Assembly: GCF_026540895.1 (NCBI RefSeq)
Contig: NZ_JALNUR010000006.1
Location: 62,001-126,000 of the forward strand
Length of the DNA stretch: 64,000 bases
From: Sphingomonas sp. GM_Shp_1
Lineage (GTDB): Bacteria > Pseudomonadota > Alphaproteobacteria > Sphingomonadales > Sphingomonadaceae
Direction: 5' to 3'
Shown: positions 1 through 10,340 of the stretch, piece after piece
Layout of the letters: every line of letters begins with the position of its first letter
Position numbering within the stretch: position 1 is the first letter of the stretch
Made by a program: the position numbers and the translations under genes
Notes under the pieces: model-generated
Database searches by the model: none
What the model saw: the letters and a program-made list of their open reading frames with translations, nothing else
What the model was told of the DNA's origin: nothing

Positions 1-276
1 GCTGGTGATGACCACCAGCATGATCGCGGTCAGCGAGTCGACGCGCAGCGACCAGTCGACCGACATGTCACCACTGGTGATCCAGTGGAGCACCGGCGTG
101 ACGGTCGCGACATTGGCGCCCGACAGATAGCCGATGAAGATCGGCCATGACAGCGCACAGGAAATGAACAGTGCGCCGGTCGTGACGACCTTGGCGGGCA
201 CGTTCCCGATGGCCTTGTTGCCGAACCCCGCAATGGCGGCGGCCAGCAATGGCAGGAAGACGATAGCGAGGATCAA
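1..276 (-). CDS. nuoL: NADH-quinone oxidoreductase subunit L, N-terminal part (cut by window edge)
   Basis: This is the first 92 codons of NuoL, a large antiporter-like membrane subunit of respiratory complex I that takes part in proton pumping. The translation opens with a hydrophobic helix (LAIVFLPLLAAAIAGFG), has a second hydrophobic stretch, and then the SVDWSLRVDSLTAIML region typical of NuoL N-termini. It starts 5 bases after the nuoK stop, so it is the next gene of the same operon. No ATG is available at the right place; the best start is TTG at 276, giving MILAIVFLP. The gene continues beyond position 1. Identity is secure from content and position; the start codon is inferred. Confidence 0.9.
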   Translation of the reverse strand, partial: MILAIVFLPLLAAAIAGFGNKAIGNVPAKVVTTGALFISCALSWPIFIGYLSGANVATVTPVLHWITSGDMSVDWSLRVDSLTAIMLVVITS

Positions 277-281
277 CCCGA

Positions 282-590
282 TTACCCCTTCATCCGGTTG
301 ACGTCGTCGACCGCGATGGTGCCGCGGCCACGGAAATAGATGACCAGGATCGCCAGACCGATCGCCGATTCACCGGCGGCCACGGTCAGCACGAACATGG
401 CAAAGACCTGACCCACCAGATCCTGAAGCGCGGCCGAGAAGGCGACGAGATTCAGGTTCACGGCGAGCAGGATGAGTTCGATCGCCATCAGGATGACGAT
501 CAGGTTCTTCCGGTTCAGGAAGATACCCAGCACCCCCATGGTGAACAGGATCGCCGCAACGACCAGATAATGGACGAGACCGATCGTCAC
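282..590 (-). CDS. nuoK: NADH-quinone oxidoreductase subunit K
   Basis: NuoK is a small inner-membrane subunit of complex I with three transmembrane helices that couples quinone reduction to proton translocation. The 102-residue product has the family length and three clear hydrophobic segments (about residues 5-25, 30-50 and 60-85). It also has the conserved buried acid in the [11 protein letters not shown] segment. The ATG start overlaps the nuoJ stop by 4 bases (ATGA), so the two are probably translationally coupled. It sits between nuoJ and nuoL in the canonical order. Confidence 0.97.
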   Translation of the reverse strand: MTIGLVHYLVVAAILFTMGVLGIFLNRKNLIVILMAIELILLAVNLNLVAFSAALQDLVGQVFAMFVLTVAAGESAIGLAILVIYFRGRGTIAVDDVNRMKG

Positions 591-1198
591 AGTTCCACCC
601 CCTGCCCGATGGGCTGATTGATGTTGCGGATCGCCTCATGCGGCTGACGCGCATTCTGCTTGGCGATGTTCTGCGGACGGACGCCGCCGCGCTTGCGGTG
701 GGTGAGCACGATCGCGCCGATCATCGCGACGAGCAGCACGAGCCCTGCACCCTCGAAGATGAACAGATAGCGCGTGTACAGCAGGTTGCCGATCGCCTGG
801 ATGTTGGACACCTCCGGCGCGATGGGCGCGGCACGGGCGGCCAGTTGGACACCCCCGACGCTCCACGCCTGAAACGCGATGATGACCTCGGCCAGCAGCG
901 CCACCGCGAGCGCCAGGCCCAGCGGCAGGTAGCGCGCAAAGCCCGCCCGCATCGCCGTGACCTCGATATCGAGCATCATGACGACGAAGAGGAATAACAC
1001 CGCGACCGCGCCCACATAGACGATGACCAGCAGCATCGCGATGAACTCGGCCCCGCACAGCACCATGAGGCCCGCGGCGTTGAAGAACGCCAGGATCAGC
1101 CACATGACCGAGTGCACCGGATTACGCGACGCGATCGTAAGCCCTGCGGACACGATCACCACGGTCGCGAAAATATAGAAGGCGATAGCCTGTATCAC
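587..1198 (-). CDS. nuoJ: NADH-quinone oxidoreductase subunit J
   Basis: NuoJ is a membrane subunit of complex I. The 203-residue product has five hydrophobic segments, beginning with an N-terminal helix ([19 protein letters not shown]). The family sequence [17 protein letters not shown] is present near residues 60-76. After the last helix there is a short basic cytoplasmic tail ([12 protein letters not shown]). It lies 49 bases downstream of nuoI, the largest gap in this part of the operon, and overlaps nuoK by 4 bases. Confidence 0.97.
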   Translation of the reverse strand: MIQAIAFYIFATVVIVSAGLTIASRNPVHSVMWLILAFFNAAGLMVLCGAEFIAMLLVIVYVGAVAVLFLFVVMMLDIEVTAMRAGFARYLPLGLALAVALLAEVIIAFQAWSVGGVQLAARAAPIAPEVSNIQAIGNLLYTRYLFIFEGAGLVLLVAMIGAIVLTHRKRGGVRPQNIAKQNARQPHEAIRNINQPIGQGVEL

Positions 1199-1247
1199 TG
1201 CCTGTCAGGCCCCTTTTCTGTCCGCCCCGAACCGTTGGTCGCGGGCT

Positions 1248-1733
1248 TTAACGGTACGGCGCATCGGCGGCAAGGTTCGCCGCGATGGCGCTTTCCCAGC
1301 GGTCACCGTTATCGAGCAACTTCGACTTGTCGTAGATCAGCTCTTCGCGGGTCTCGGTCGAAAATTCGAAGTTCGGACCCTCGACAATGGCGTCCACGGG
1401 GCAGGCCTCCTGGCACAGCCCGCAATAGATGCACTTGGTCATGTCGATGTCGTAGCGTGTCGTGCGGCGGCTGCCGTCGTCGCGGGGCTCCGCCTCGATC
1501 GTGATCGCCTGAGCAGGGCAGATCGCCTCGCACAGCTTGCACGCGATGCACCGCTCCTCGCCATTGGGATAGCGACGCAATGCGTGCTCGCCCCGGAAGC
1601 GCGGAGAGATGGGGTTCTTCTCGAACGGATAATTGATCGTCGCCTTCGGCTTGAAGAAGTAGCGAAGGGTCAGCGCGTGGCCCTTCACGAACTCCCACAG
1701 CGTAAAAGCCTTGACGTACTGAGCGACGCTCAT
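1248..1733 (-). CDS. nuoI: NADH-quinone oxidoreductase subunit I, 2x[4Fe-4S] ferredoxin-like
   Basis: NuoI carries clusters N6a and N6b, which pass electrons from the NADH arm toward NuoB and quinone. The 161-residue product has two 8Fe ferredoxin motifs: [12 protein letters not shown] in the middle and [12 protein letters not shown] further on, each with the expected CxxCxxCxxxCP spacing. The N-terminal amphipathic stretch ([20 protein letters not shown]) fits membrane contact. The frame is open further upstream inside nuoH, but the ATG at 1733 gives the family N-terminus [10 protein letters not shown] and overlaps the nuoH stop by 4 bases, so that start is chosen. Confidence 0.97.
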   Translation of the reverse strand: MSVAQYVKAFTLWEFVKGHALTLRYFFKPKATINYPFEKNPISPRFRGEHALRRYPNGEERCIACKLCEAICPAQAITIEAEPRDDGSRRTTRYDIDMTKCIYCGLCQEACPVDAIVEGPNFEFSTETREELIYDKSKLLDNGDRWESAIAANLAADAPYR

Positions 1734-2785
1734 GCCGGAACTCCCACGCGCGCATACATCAGCACGCCAGACACCAAGAATACCCAGAACAGCGACACCG
1801 GCAGGAACACCTTCCAGCCCAGCCGCATCAGCTGGTCGTACCGGTAACGCGGCACGGTCGCCTTCACCCAGGAAAAGACGAAGAAGAAGAAACACATCTT
1901 CAGCAGCAGCCAGACGATGCCCGGCACGACATAGAGCGGCGCCCAGTCGAACGGCGGCAGATAGCCACCCCAGAACAGGATCGCGTTCAGCGCGCACATC
2001 AGGATGACGTTGGCATATTCACCCAGCCAGAACAGCGCGAACGACATCGAGCTATATTCGGTCTGGTAGCCCGCGACCAACTCCGACTCCGCCTCGGTCA
2101 GGTCGAACGGTGCGCGCTGCGTCTCGGCCAGTGCCGAGATGAAGAACATGATCGCCATTGGGAAGAGCAGCGGGTTGAGGAAGAAGCCGTTGACCGGAAT
2201 CCCCAACACGCTGCGCTGTGCCTCGACGATGTCGGTCAGGTTGAAGCTGCCCGACCACATCACGACCGAAATCAGGATGAAGCCGATCGCCACTTCATAG
2301 GACACCATCTGCGCGGCCGCACGAAGCGCCGAGTAGAAAGGATATTTCGAGTTCGACGCCCAGCCCGACAGGATCACGCCGTACACGCCCAGCGACGAGG
2401 CGGCGAGGACATAGAGCAGGCCGACATTGATGTCGGCGACGACCACGCCCGGCTGGAACGGCACCACCGCCCAGACGATCAGCGCGACCGTGAAGGTGAT
2501 GATCGGCGCCAGCAGGAACAGCCCGCGATTGGCGGCGGCCGGAACGATGGTTTCCTGCAGGAAGACCTTCAGACCGTCGGCGAAGGACTGGAGCAGACCG
2601 AAGGGGCCGACCACGTTCGGACCGCGGCGCAGCGCCATCGCCGCCCAGATCTTGCGGTCGACATAGATGACCATCGCGACGGCCAGCATCAGCGGCAGCG
2701 CGATCGCCAGAATCCCGACCAAGGTCGCGATTCCCCAGGCCCAGCCATAAGGAAGGCCGAGCGTCGTGTTGAAAAACGCGGTCAC
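1730..2785 (-). CDS. nuoH: NADH-quinone oxidoreductase subunit H
   Basis: NuoH is the multi-helix membrane subunit that forms much of the quinone-binding cavity of complex I. The 351-residue product has about eight hydrophobic helices. It contains the conserved loop stretches [19 protein letters not shown] (about residues 53-71) and [20 protein letters not shown] (about 220-239), which face the quinone site. Its start overlaps the nuoG stop by 4 bases and its stop overlaps the nuoI start. Length and motifs are normal for alphaproteobacteria. Confidence 0.98.
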   Translation of the reverse strand: MTAFFNTTLGLPYGWAWGIATLVGILAIALPLMLAVAMVIYVDRKIWAAMALRRGPNVVGPFGLLQSFADGLKVFLQETIVPAAANRGLFLLAPIITFTVALIVWAVVPFQPGVVVADINVGLLYVLAASSLGVYGVILSGWASNSKYPFYSALRAAAQMVSYEVAIGFILISVVMWSGSFNLTDIVEAQRSVLGIPVNGFFLNPLLFPMAIMFFISALAETQRAPFDLTEAESELVAGYQTEYSSMSFALFWLGEYANVILMCALNAILFWGGYLPPFDWAPLYVVPGIVWLLLKMCFFFFVFSWVKATVPRYRYDQLMRLGWKVFLPVSLFWVFLVSGVLMYARVGVPA

Positions 2786-4800
2786 TCCGCTGCCTCCGCA
2801 TAGCTCTCACCATGGACCAGTTCGGCCGAGCAGCGCTGCATCGTCGGGCTGGCGCGGCAGATCGCGTTGGTGAGGTAGAAGTCCTTGATCGGATAACCCT
2901 CGATCACACCGGTCGCGGTCGCGTCGAGCGATGGCGCAGCCCAGTCGAAGGTCACCAGGTCGAGCTTGCCCAGCACCGGAACCTCGGCGGCCATGGCAGC
3001 GCGCAGTTCGTCCAGCGTGTCGAAGGGCAGCGTCTGGCCCAGCACTTCCGACAAGGCGCGGAAGATCGTCCAGTCGTCGCGCGCATCGCCCGGAGCGAAC
3101 ACCGCCCGCTCGCCGCGCTGCACCCGGCCTTCCAGATTGACCCAGGTCCCCGACTTCTCGGCATAGGTGGCGCCCGGCAGGATGACATCGGCGTGATGCG
3201 CGCCCTTGTCGCCATGATGGCCGACGAACACCTTGAAGCTGCTGCCGAACTTGGCGAAATCGACCTCGTCGGCGCCCAGGAAGAAGGCCAGCTTCGGCGC
3301 GGCCGCGACCACGTCGGCGATGCCGCCCTTCTGCGCATAACCGAGCATCAGCCCGCCCATGCGCGCAGCCGCCATGTGAACGACGTTATAGCCATTCCAG
3401 GCCGAACCATCCTCCAGCGTCCGCACCAGATTGAACTGGTCGACCAGCTTCAGGCTCGCGCCATGCGCACCCTTCAGCGCACCGCCACCGACGATCACCA
3501 TCGGACGCGCGGCCTTGCCCAACAATTCGGTGACAGCCTCGGGCAGGTTGCCCAGCACCGACAGGTCGGCGCCCAGCCACTCGACCTTATAGGTCAGGTC
3601 GGTCTCGGGGCCGATCGCGAAGACCTTGGCGCCCTTCTTGATCGCCTTGCGGACGCGGGTGTTCACCAGCGGCGCTTCCCAGCGCAGGTTGGTGCCGATC
3701 AGCAGGATCGCATCGGCCTTCTCGACGCCAGCGATGGTCGTGTTGAAGTTGACCGCGGCCAGGCTCGACGTGTCGTAATCCATGCCGGTCTGACGGCCCT
3801 CGAGCAGGGTCGAGCCCATCTTGCCGAGCAGCGCCTTGGCGGCGAACATCGTCTCGCAATCGACCAGATCACCGGCGATGGCGGCGACGCTCGAACCGGC
3901 GTTCACGTCACGGATCGCGGCGAAGGCCTCGTCCCAGGTCGCGGGCACCAGCTTGCCATCGCGGCGAATGAAGGGACGATCGAGACGGCGACGGACCAAG
4001 CCGTCGATCGCGTGACGCGTCTTGTCGCTCGCCCACTCCTCATTCACCTCGTCATTGATGCGCGGCACGCAGCGCAGCACCTGACGACCCCGGCTGTCGA
4101 GGCGGATGTTCGTCCCCACCGCGTCCATCACGTCGATGGCCAGTGTCTTCTTCAACTCCCAGGGACGCGCCTCGAACGCATAGGGCTTGGACGTCAGCGC
4201 GCCCACCGGGCACAGGTCGACGACATTGCCCGACAGTTCGCTCGACACGGCCTGTTCGAGATAGGACGTGATCTGCATGTTCTCGCCGCGATAGATCGCG
4301 CCGATCTCCTCCACGCCCGCAACCTCTTCGGCGAAGCGGACGCAGCGGGTGCACTGGATGCAGCGGGTCATGACCGTCTTGACGATCGGCCCCATATACT
4401 TCTCGGTGACGGCCCGCTTGTTCTCGTCATAGCGGCTATGGCCCTTGCCATAGGCCATGGACTGATCCTGCAGGTCGCACTCGCCGCCCTGGTCGCAGAT
4501 CGGGCAGTCCAGCGGGTGGTTGATCAGCAGGAATTCCATCACGCCTTCGCGCGCGGCCTTCACCATCGGGGTGGTGGTGAAGATTTCCTGATTCTCCGCC
4601 GCCGGCAGCGCGCACGACGCCTGCGGCTTGGGGGGCCCAGGCTTCACCTCGACCAGGCACATGCGGCAATTGCCCGCAATGGACAGCCGCTCATGATAGC
4701 AGAAGCGCGGGATTTCCTTGCCCGCCAGCTCACAGGCCTGGAGCACGGTGGCGCCCTGGGGCACCTCGATCTCGACGCCGTCGACTTTGACCTTAGGCAT
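2782..4800 (-). CDS. nuoG: NADH-quinone oxidoreductase subunit G
   Basis: NuoG is the large iron-sulfur subunit of the peripheral arm. The 672-residue product begins with a [2Fe-2S] ferredoxin domain ([20 protein letters not shown] near residues 34-53). A His-Cys3 cluster region with GGECDLQDQ follows, then the 4Fe site [14 protein letters not shown] and a downstream CPVGAL cysteine. The rest is a molybdopterin-oxidoreductase-like fold without obvious cofactor function. The ATG at 4800 ([16 protein letters not shown]) shares one base with the nuoF stop (TAATG). Longer upstream starts lie inside nuoF and give no family sequence. Confidence 0.98.
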   Translation of the reverse strand: MPKVKVDGVEIEVPQGATVLQACELAGKEIPRFCYHERLSIAGNCRMCLVEVKPGPPKPQASCALPAAENQEIFTTTPMVKAAREGVMEFLLINHPLDCPICDQGGECDLQDQSMAYGKGHSRYDENKRAVTEKYMGPIVKTVMTRCIQCTRCVRFAEEVAGVEEIGAIYRGENMQITSYLEQAVSSELSGNVVDLCPVGALTSKPYAFEARPWELKKTLAIDVMDAVGTNIRLDSRGRQVLRCVPRINDEVNEEWASDKTRHAIDGLVRRRLDRPFIRRDGKLVPATWDEAFAAIRDVNAGSSVAAIAGDLVDCETMFAAKALLGKMGSTLLEGRQTGMDYDTSSLAAVNFNTTIAGVEKADAILLIGTNLRWEAPLVNTRVRKAIKKGAKVFAIGPETDLTYKVEWLGADLSVLGNLPEAVTELLGKAARPMVIVGGGALKGAHGASLKLVDQFNLVRTLEDGSAWNGYNVVHMAAARMGGLMLGYAQKGGIADVVAAAPKLAFFLGADEVDFAKFGSSFKVFVGHHGDKGAHHADVILPGATYAEKSGTWVNLEGRVQRGERAVFAPGDARDDWTIFRALSEVLGQTLPFDTLDELRAAMAAEVPVLGKLDLVTFDWAAPSLDATATGVIEGYPIKDFYLTNAICRASPTMQRCSAELVHGESYAEAAE

Positions 4801-6110
4801 TATTCGGCAGCTTCCATCATCGGGGCGTTGCCGCCCGTCTCGCCTTTGCGTTCGCGAATGCGGCGTTCCATCTCCGGGCGGAAGTGGCGGATCAGGCCCT
4901 GGATCGGCCAGGCCGCCGCGTCGCCGAGCGCGCAGATGGTGTGGCCTTCGACCTGCTTCGTCACCTGGAACAGCGTGTCGATCTCGGCCACATCGGCATC
5001 GCCGGTGCGCATCCGCTCCATCACGCGCCACATCCAGCCGGTGCCTTCACGGCACGGCGTGCACTGGCCGCAGCTCTCATGCTTGTAGAAGTACGACAGG
5101 CGGCTGATCGCACGGACGATGTCGGTCGACTTGTCCATGACGATGACGGCCGCCGTGCCGAGGCCCGAACCGACCGCCTTCAGGCCGTCGAAGTCCATCG
5201 GCGCGTCCATGATCTCGGCAGCGGGCACCAAAGGCACCGACGAGCCACCCGGGATCACCGCGAGCAGATTGTCCCAGCCGCCGCGAATGCCGCCGCAATG
5301 CCGCTCGATCAGCTCGCGGAACGTGATCGACATGCTCTCCTCGACCACGCAGGGGCGGTCGACATGGCCGGAAATCTGGAAGAGCTTGGTGCCCTTGTTG
5401 TTCTCGCGCCCGAAGGACGAGAACCATTCGGCCCCGCGCCGCAGGATCGTCGGGGCGACCGCGATCGATTCGACATTGTTGACCGTGGTCGGGCAGCCAT
5501 AGAGGCCCGCACCCGCCGGGAAAGGCGGCTTCAGGCGTGGCTGGCCCTTCTTGCCCTCCAGGCTCTCGATCATCGCGGTCTCTTCGCCGCAGATGTACGC
5601 GCCCGCGCCGCGATGCACGAAGACGTCGAAGTCGTAACCCGAGCCACAGGCATTCTTGCCCAGGAAACCCCGATCATAGGCCTCGGCGACCGCCGCGAAT
5701 AGCGTCTCGGCCTCGCGGATATATTCGCCGCGGATATAGATGTACGCCGCCCGCGCGCGCATCGCGAAGCCCGCGACCAGCGCGCCTTCGATCAGCTTGT
5801 GCGGATCGTGGCGGATGATCTCGCGGTCCTTGCAGGAACCCGGCTCGGACTCGTCGGCATTGATGACCAGGAAGCTCGGCCGGTCGGGGCGCGGTTCCTT
5901 GGGCATGAAGCTCCACTTCATGCCGGTCGGGAAGCCCGCACCGCCGCGCCCGCGCAGACCCGACGCCTTGATGACGTCGATGATCTTGTCCTGGCCCAGT
6001 TCCAGCAGCGCCTTGGTATTGTCCCAATCGCCGCGCTTCATCGCCGCGTCGACGTTCCACGGCTGATAGCCGTAGAGATTGGTGAAAATGCGGTCCTTGT
6101 CAGCGAGCAT
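4800..6110 (-). CDS. nuoF: NADH-quinone oxidoreductase subunit F (NADH/FMN-binding)
   Basis: NuoF binds NADH and FMN and holds cluster N3, so it is the electron entry point of complex I. The 436-residue product shows the glycine-rich nucleotide site [13 protein letters not shown] near residues 50-62. It also has the acidic [14 protein letters not shown] stretch and the C-terminal 4Fe-4S ligands in [11 protein letters not shown] plus a later cysteine ([13 protein letters not shown]). The ATG at 6110 shares a base with the nuoE stop. An ATG 12 bases upstream (MGRIM...) would overlap nuoE and is less likely. Confidence 0.98.
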   Translation of the reverse strand: MLADKDRIFTNLYGYQPWNVDAAMKRGDWDNTKALLELGQDKIIDVIKASGLRGRGGAGFPTGMKWSFMPKEPRPDRPSFLVINADESEPGSCKDREIIRHDPHKLIEGALVAGFAMRARAAYIYIRGEYIREAETLFAAVAEAYDRGFLGKNACGSGYDFDVFVHRGAGAYICGEETAMIESLEGKKGQPRLKPPFPAGAGLYGCPTTVNNVESIAVAPTILRRGAEWFSSFGRENNKGTKLFQISGHVDRPCVVEESMSITFRELIERHCGGIRGGWDNLLAVIPGGSSVPLVPAAEIMDAPMDFDGLKAVGSGLGTAAVIVMDKSTDIVRAISRLSYFYKHESCGQCTPCREGTGWMWRVMERMRTGDADVAEIDTLFQVTKQVEGHTICALGDAAAWPIQGLIRHFRPEMERRIRERKGETGGNAPMMEAAE

Positions 6111-6784
6111 TATGCGCCCCACTCCCCGCGATAGTCGTGATTGTCGCCGACCATGGCGGTCAGCGTGGTCGGACCGCCCAGCGGCTCGACCGTGTGGCGA
6201 CCCGGCTCCTGGGTGCCGGTCTTGGGGCTCTCACCCTTGGCCAGCGCCTCCAGGATCGCGACCGTGCGATCGTAGTCCAGATCTTCGTAATTGTCGTCGT
6301 TGATCTGGACCATCGGCGCGGAGGCGCAATTGCCCATGCACTCGACCTCGGTCAGGGTAAACAGGCCGTCAGGCGTGGTCTTCCCCTTGATCAGACCCTT
6401 GTTCTTGCAGGCCGCCAGCACGTCGTCCGACCCGCGCAACATGCACGGCGTCGTGCCGCACACCTGGACATGATAGCGACCGACCGGCGCCAAGTTGAAC
6501 ATCGTATAGAAGGTCGCGACCTCATAGATGCGCATATAGGCGACACCCAGCTGGCGCGCGACGAACTCGATCACCGGCACGGGCAACCAACCTTGCGTCT
6601 GCGTCTCGGCGCCGACCTGACGCTGGGCCAGGTCGAGGAACGGGATCGAGCAGGACTGTTCGCGACCCTTGGGATAGCGCGCGAGGATCTCGTTCGCCTT
6701 CTTCTGGTTCTCGTCCGTCCAGGCGAAATTGCCCCAGCGGGCGCGGACTTCGGCCTCGTCGGGAATGATGGCTGCGTCGGCCAT
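6110..6784 (-). CDS. nuoE: NADH-quinone oxidoreductase subunit E, [2Fe-2S]
   Basis: NuoE is the 24-kDa thioredoxin-fold subunit carrying cluster N1a beside NuoF. Ligands are visible as CGTTPC (CxxxxC) and, further on, [10 protein letters not shown] (CxxxC). The N-terminal helical part ([19 protein letters not shown]) and the [18 protein letters not shown] stretch are typical. The 224-residue length includes a C-terminal tail ending in HDYRGEWGA, as often seen in alphaproteobacteria. Its ATG overlaps the stop of the preceding NTF2-like gene by one base (TAATG), so the inserted gene is part of the same transcript. Confidence 0.97.
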   Translation of the reverse strand: MADAAIIPDEAEVRARWGNFAWTDENQKKANEILARYPKGREQSCSIPFLDLAQRQVGAETQTQGWLPVPVIEFVARQLGVAYMRIYEVATFYTMFNLAPVGRYHVQVCGTTPCMLRGSDDVLAACKNKGLIKGKTTPDGLFTLTEVECMGNCASAPMVQINDDNYEDLDYDRTVAILEALAKGESPKTGTQEPGRHTVEPLGGPTTLTAMVGDNHDYRGEWGA

Positions 6785-7134
6785 TAGCGAATGAACTCCA
6801 CGCGCGACACCTTGTCGTTCTCGAAGGAATAGATGGACATGACCTCGAACGCCTCGCCACCCGGCGCGCGTTCGACCTTTTCATGCAGCAGCACGGTTTC
6901 ACCGAACGCCTGTTCGGAGACGATTTCGGCGTGGTTCTGCGGGAACTGTGCGAACATCGCCTTCAGCCCCGAGCGAACGCCCTCGCGCCCTTCGCGCAGG
7001 ACGGCCCCGCGATAACCCGCTTCGCAGGCATCCTCGGTCATCAGCGCGACATAGGCGTCGGCGTCCTGTGCGTTGTAATGCGCGACCATCTGGCGTGCGA
7101 TCGCGATGCGCGCAGGAGTATCGATCGCGCTCAA
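6784..7134 (-). CDS. NTF2-like / SnoaL-like small protein inserted between nuoD and nuoE
   Basis: This 116-residue product resembles the nuclear-transport-factor-2 / SnoaL / ketosteroid-isomerase fold. It has an N-terminal helix ([25 protein letters not shown]), an aromatic/acidic mid region, and C-terminal strands ([21 protein letters not shown]). No catalytic function can be assigned. The best start is TTG at 7134, whose TTGA overlaps the nuoD stop; its stop shares a base with the nuoE ATG. It is therefore fully embedded in the complex I operon at the nuoD-nuoE junction. The position suggests a role linked to complex I assembly or a substrate, but this is inference only. Confidence 0.8.
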   Translation of the reverse strand: MSAIDTPARIAIARQMVAHYNAQDADAYVALMTEDACEAGYRGAVLREGREGVRSGLKAMFAQFPQNHAEIVSEQAFGETVLLHEKVERAPGGEAFEVMSIYSFENDKVSRVEFIR

Positions 7135-8366
7135 CGATCGCACTCCCCGAACACGATATCCATCGCGCCCAGGATCGCGGTCGTGTCGGCCAGCATATGC
7201 CCCTTGGACATGAATTCCATGGCCTGGAGGTGGCTGAACGCGGTCGGGCGGATCTTGCAGCGATAGGGTTTGTTCGATCCGTCGGAGACGAGATACACGC
7301 CGAACTCGCCCTTGGGGCTTTCGGTCGCGACATACACTTCGCCGGCGGGGACGTGATAGCCCTCGGTATAGAGCTTGAAGTGGTGGATCAGCGCTTCCAT
7401 CGAGCGCTTCATCTCGGCGCGCTTGGGCGGCGTGACCTTGCGGTCGGTCGCCAGCACCGGACCTTCGGGCATCTGCGCCAGGCACTGCTTCATGATCCGG
7501 GCCGACTGGCGCACTTCCTCGACGCGCACCATGAACCGGTCATAGCAGTCGCCGCTGGTGCCCACCGGCACGTCGAAGTCCACCTTGTCATAGGCGTCGT
7601 AAGGCTGCGACTTGCGCAGATCCCAGGGAATGCCCGAGCCGCGGATCATCGGGCCGGAGAAGCCCCACTTGATCGCGTCCTCGCGGTTCACCACCGCGAT
7701 ATCGACGTTGCGCTGCTTGAAGATGCGGTTGTTGGCGACCAGGCCGATCGCATCCTCGAAAAGCTGCGGCAGACGGGTGTCGAGCCAATCGGCGATATCG
7801 GTCAGTAGCTTGAGCGGCACGTCCTGATGGACGCCGCCGACGCGGAAGTAATTCGCGTGCATGCGCGCGCCCGAGGCCCGCTCATAGAAGTTCATGCAGT
7901 CTTCGCGAATCTCGAACATCCACAGGTTCGGCGTCATCGCGCCGACGTCCATGACGTGGCTGCCCAGGTTGAGCATGTGGTTCGAGATGCGCGTCAGCTC
8001 GGCGAAGAACGTCCGCAGATATTGCGCGCGGATCGGCACTTCCAGATCGAGCAGCTTCTCGACCGCCAGCACATAGCTATGCTCCATGCACATCGGCGAG
8101 CAGTAATCGAGGCGATCGAAATAGGGCAGCGCCTGCGAATAGGTCTTGTATTCGATCAGCTTCTCGGTGCCGCGGTGCAGCAGGCCGACATGCGGATCGA
8201 CCCGCTCGACGATCTCGCCGTCCAGCTCCATGACGAGGCGAAGCACCCCGTGCGCCGCCGGATGCTGCGGGCCGAAGTTGATCGTATAGTTCTGGATCGA
8301 CACGTCACCCGTGGTCGGGTCGGCCGCATCCGTCTTGTTGAGCAGTTCGTCGACATAGTCGCTCAC
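7131..8366 (-). CDS. nuoD: NADH-quinone oxidoreductase subunit D
   Basis: NuoD is the 49-kDa subunit that with NuoB forms the quinone-reduction site. The 411-residue product contains the [22 protein letters not shown] signature near residue 30, whose histidine lies at the quinone pocket. The [25 protein letters not shown] region follows. The C-terminus ends in the family motif [12 protein letters not shown]. It overlaps nuoC by 4 bases at the start and the NTF2-like gene at the stop. Confidence 0.98.
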   Translation of the reverse strand: MSDYVDELLNKTDAADPTTGDVSIQNYTINFGPQHPAAHGVLRLVMELDGEIVERVDPHVGLLHRGTEKLIEYKTYSQALPYFDRLDYCSPMCMEHSYVLAVEKLLDLEVPIRAQYLRTFFAELTRISNHMLNLGSHVMDVGAMTPNLWMFEIREDCMNFYERASGARMHANYFRVGGVHQDVPLKLLTDIADWLDTRLPQLFEDAIGLVANNRIFKQRNVDIAVVNREDAIKWGFSGPMIRGSGIPWDLRKSQPYDAYDKVDFDVPVGTSGDCYDRFMVRVEEVRQSARIMKQCLAQMPEGPVLATDRKVTPPKRAEMKRSMEALIHHFKLYTEGYHVPAGEVYVATESPKGEFGVYLVSDGSNKPYRCKIRPTAFSHLQAMEFMSKGHMLADTTAILGAMDIVFGECDR

Positions 8367-9199
8367 TGATTCTGTCCTCCGCCCTTGCTAGGCACCACGT
8401 CCGGGTCCTTGGGCTTGTCCTCGGCCTTGTTGCCCGGATGCGGCTGGCCCGCGCCTGTCTGCTTGGGGCTCTCGGTGGTCTTGCTCTCGGGCGCGTTGGC
8501 CGCGGCGGTCTTGTCGGGGGCAGCGCCCGCCCTCTTCACCGCATCGGCGCTCGCCGGAGTCTGTGCGCCCTTGCCCTCGGGCTGCGCGCCCTTCTCATCG
8601 CCCGGCAGCACATATTCGGCGCCTTCCCACGGGCTCTGGAAGTCGAAATTGCGGAAGTCCTGCGCCAGCTTCACCGGCTCATAGACGACGCGCTTTTCCT
8701 CTTCCGAGTACCGCAGCTCGGTATAGCCGGTCAGCGGGAAGTCCTTGCGCAGCGGATGGCCGCGGAAGCCGTAATCGGTCAGGATGCGACGCAGGTCGCT
8801 ATTTCCCGAGAACAGCACGCCGTACAGGTCATAGACCTCGCGCTCTAGCCAACCCGCGACCGGCCACAGGCCCGTCACCGACGGCACCGGCTTGTCCTCG
8901 TCGGTCGAGACATGGACATGCAGGCGATGGTTGCGGGTCAGCGAAAGGAGGCAATAGACCACCTCGAAACGCTCGTCGCGCTCGGGATAGTCGACGCCCG
9001 CGATTTCCATGAGCTGCTGGTACTCCAGCCCCTTGGTATCGCGCAGCGCGATCATGGCGGGCACGAGGTTCGCACGGTCGACGACCAGCGCGACCTCACC
9101 GACATGCTCACGCGCATCGATCAGCCAGGGGCCGAGCGCGGCGCCAGCCGCATCGATCACGCCGTCGTTCGAGGCGAAACGGGGAGCAGGCGCCCTCAC
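8363..9199 (-). CDS. nuoC: NADH-quinone oxidoreductase subunit C with long low-complexity tail
   Basis: NuoC is the 30-kDa peripheral-arm subunit that packs on NuoD. The core (about residues 1-195) has the family signatures [27 protein letters not shown] and [10 protein letters not shown]. It ends with the [10 protein letters not shown] region, where most NuoC proteins stop. A further ~80 residues, rich in Ala, Lys, Pro, Gly and Glu, have no hydrophobic core and look disordered. Overlaps with nuoB and nuoD are 4 bases each, so the extension is not a frameshift read-through into a neighbour. The function of the tail is unknown. Confidence 0.96.
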   Translation of the reverse strand: MRAPAPRFASNDGVIDAAGAALGPWLIDAREHVGEVALVVDRANLVPAMIALRDTKGLEYQQLMEIAGVDYPERDERFEVVYCLLSLTRNHRLHVHVSTDEDKPVPSVTGLWPVAGWLEREVYDLYGVLFSGNSDLRRILTDYGFRGHPLRKDFPLTGYTELRYSEEEKRVVYEPVKLAQDFRNFDFQSPWEGAEYVLPGDEKGAQPEGKGAQTPASADAVKRAGAAPDKTAAANAPESKTTESPKQTGAGQPHPGNKAEDKPKDPDVVPSKGGGQNQ

Positions 9200-9780
9200 C
9201 GTTCGATGCTCCCGGCGCGACGGATCTTCCGCTGCAACTGCATCACGCCATAGAGCAGCGCCTCGGCAGTCGGCGGACAGCCGGGGACATAGATGTCCAC
9301 GGGCACGATCCGGTCACAGCCGCGCACCACCGAATAGCTGTAATGATAATAGCCGCCGCCATTGGCGCAGCTACCCATTGAGATGACGTATTTCGGGTTC
9401 GACATCTGGTCGTACACACGACGCAGCGCCGGGGCCATCTTGTTGCACAGCGTGCCTGCGACGATCATCACGTCCGACTGGCGCGGCGACGCGCGCGGTG
9501 CGGCGCCGAAGCGTTCCATGTCGTAACGCGGCATGTTGACGTGGATCATCTCCACCGCGCAGCACGCCAGGCCGAAGGTCATCCACCAGAGCGAGCCGGT
9601 GCGCGCCCATTGGAACAGTTCCTCGGTCGAGGTGACGAGGAAGCCCTTGTCGGTCAGTTCGCCGTTCAACCCGTCGAAAAAGCCCTGGTCGGGCTGAATG
9701 ACGGCCTGGCCGTCATGGACGACTCCGCCATGGGCCTGCGGCTTGAACTCGACCGGACCGGAGTGAAGATTTACTCCCAA
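9196..9780 (-). CDS. nuoB: NADH-quinone oxidoreductase subunit B, cluster N2
   Basis: NuoB holds cluster N2, the last iron-sulfur centre before quinone. Tandem cysteines are seen in [13 protein letters not shown], with further ligands in [10 protein letters not shown] and [14 protein letters not shown]. The family sequence [17 protein letters not shown] is also present. No ATG fits: the best start is TTG at 9780, 10 bases inside the nuoA 3' end, giving [12 protein letters not shown] and 194 residues. Longer open-frame extensions run into nuoA and look unrelated to the family. Confidence 0.95.
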   Translation of the reverse strand: MGVNLHSGPVEFKPQAHGGVVHDGQAVIQPDQGFFDGLNGELTDKGFLVTSTEELFQWARTGSLWWMTFGLACCAVEMIHVNMPRYDMERFGAAPRASPRQSDVMIVAGTLCNKMAPALRRVYDQMSNPKYVISMGSCANGGGYYHYSYSVVRGCDRIVPVDIYVPGCPPTAEALLYGVMQLQRKIRRAGSIER

Positions 9781-10145
9781 TCCAATGCTCCCTTCTTCCA
9801 CGCATAGACGAGCCCGAGCGCGAGCTCGCCAATGAAGATCATCATCGAAAACCAGGCGGTCCAGCCGAGGCTGAAGACACTCACCGCCCAGGGGTACAGA
9901 AACGCCGCTTCCAGATCGAAGATGATGAACAGGATCGCGACGAGGTAGAAACGCACGTCGAACTGGCTGCGCGGGTCTTCGAACGCGGGGAAGCCGCATT
10001 CATATTCGGACAGCTTCTGCTCGTTGGGCTGATGTGCGCCCGTCAGGCGCGCCACGAGCATGGGCAGAAACACAAAGGCCGTCGACAGTGCCAGGGCAAC
10101 GCCCAGGAACAGGAGGATCGGCAGATATTGCGACAGATCGACCAA
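9771..10145 (-). CDS. nuoA: NADH-quinone oxidoreductase subunit A
   Basis: NuoA is a small three-helix membrane subunit and the first gene of the complex I operon. The 124-residue product has the family motifs [20 protein letters not shown] and [20 protein letters not shown], followed by a third helix. The TTG at 10145 gives [20 protein letters not shown], the expected N-terminus, with a purine-rich GAGAGA ribosome site 5-6 bases upstream. An in-frame ATG further upstream would add about 39 unconserved residues and is rejected. Confidence 0.94.
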   Translation of the reverse strand: MVDLSQYLPILLFLGVALALSTAFVFLPMLVARLTGAHQPNEQKLSEYECGFPAFEDPRSQFDVRFYLVAILFIIFDLEAAFLYPWAVSVFSLGWTAWFSMMIFIGELALGLVYAWKKGALDWE

Positions 10146-10340
10146 GTTTTCTCTCGCAGATGCGGAACTGGATGCGGATGGCTTTAGGCCGATGGGTCGG
10201 CCGGAGCAAGCCAGCGGAGGCATGAGAATGAATCGCAACTGAACCGTGCCACTCATCCCCACCGACAGGAAATTACATGGTATTTTCGTGTGTTAAGCGC
10301 AAGAGGCAGGCCCTCTTGCGCCCAAATTCCCGAAAATCGC
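10146..10340 (-). promoter_or_regulatory. Leader and probable promoter region of the nuo operon
   Basis: This 195-base gap between suhB and nuoA holds no gene and should contain the nuo operon promoter on the minus strand. No convincing -35/-10 pair could be picked by eye. The suhB-proximal end holds a strong hairpin listed separately. Confidence 0.4.
10297..10321 (-). terminator. Perfect 10-bp hairpin after suhB, probable terminator
   Basis: GCGCAAGAGG and CCTCTTGCGC form a perfect 10-bp stem with a 5-base loop, 20 bases after the suhB stop. The T-tract on the minus strand is poor (GCTTAACAC), so termination is likely but may be partial, or the hairpin may stabilise RNA ends. Confidence 0.55.

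Noticed and set aside
2812-5088. Long open frame on the plus strand opposite nuoG/nuoF (758 codons)
   Set aside because: It mirrors conserved complex I genes, its translation is rich in Arg, His, Asp and Gly with no domain, and GC-rich DNA leaves such antisense frames open by chance.
10146-10262. N-terminal extension of nuoA to an upstream ATG
   Set aside because: The added ~39 residues do not resemble NuoA, whereas the TTG at 10145 gives the family N-terminus with a ribosome site.
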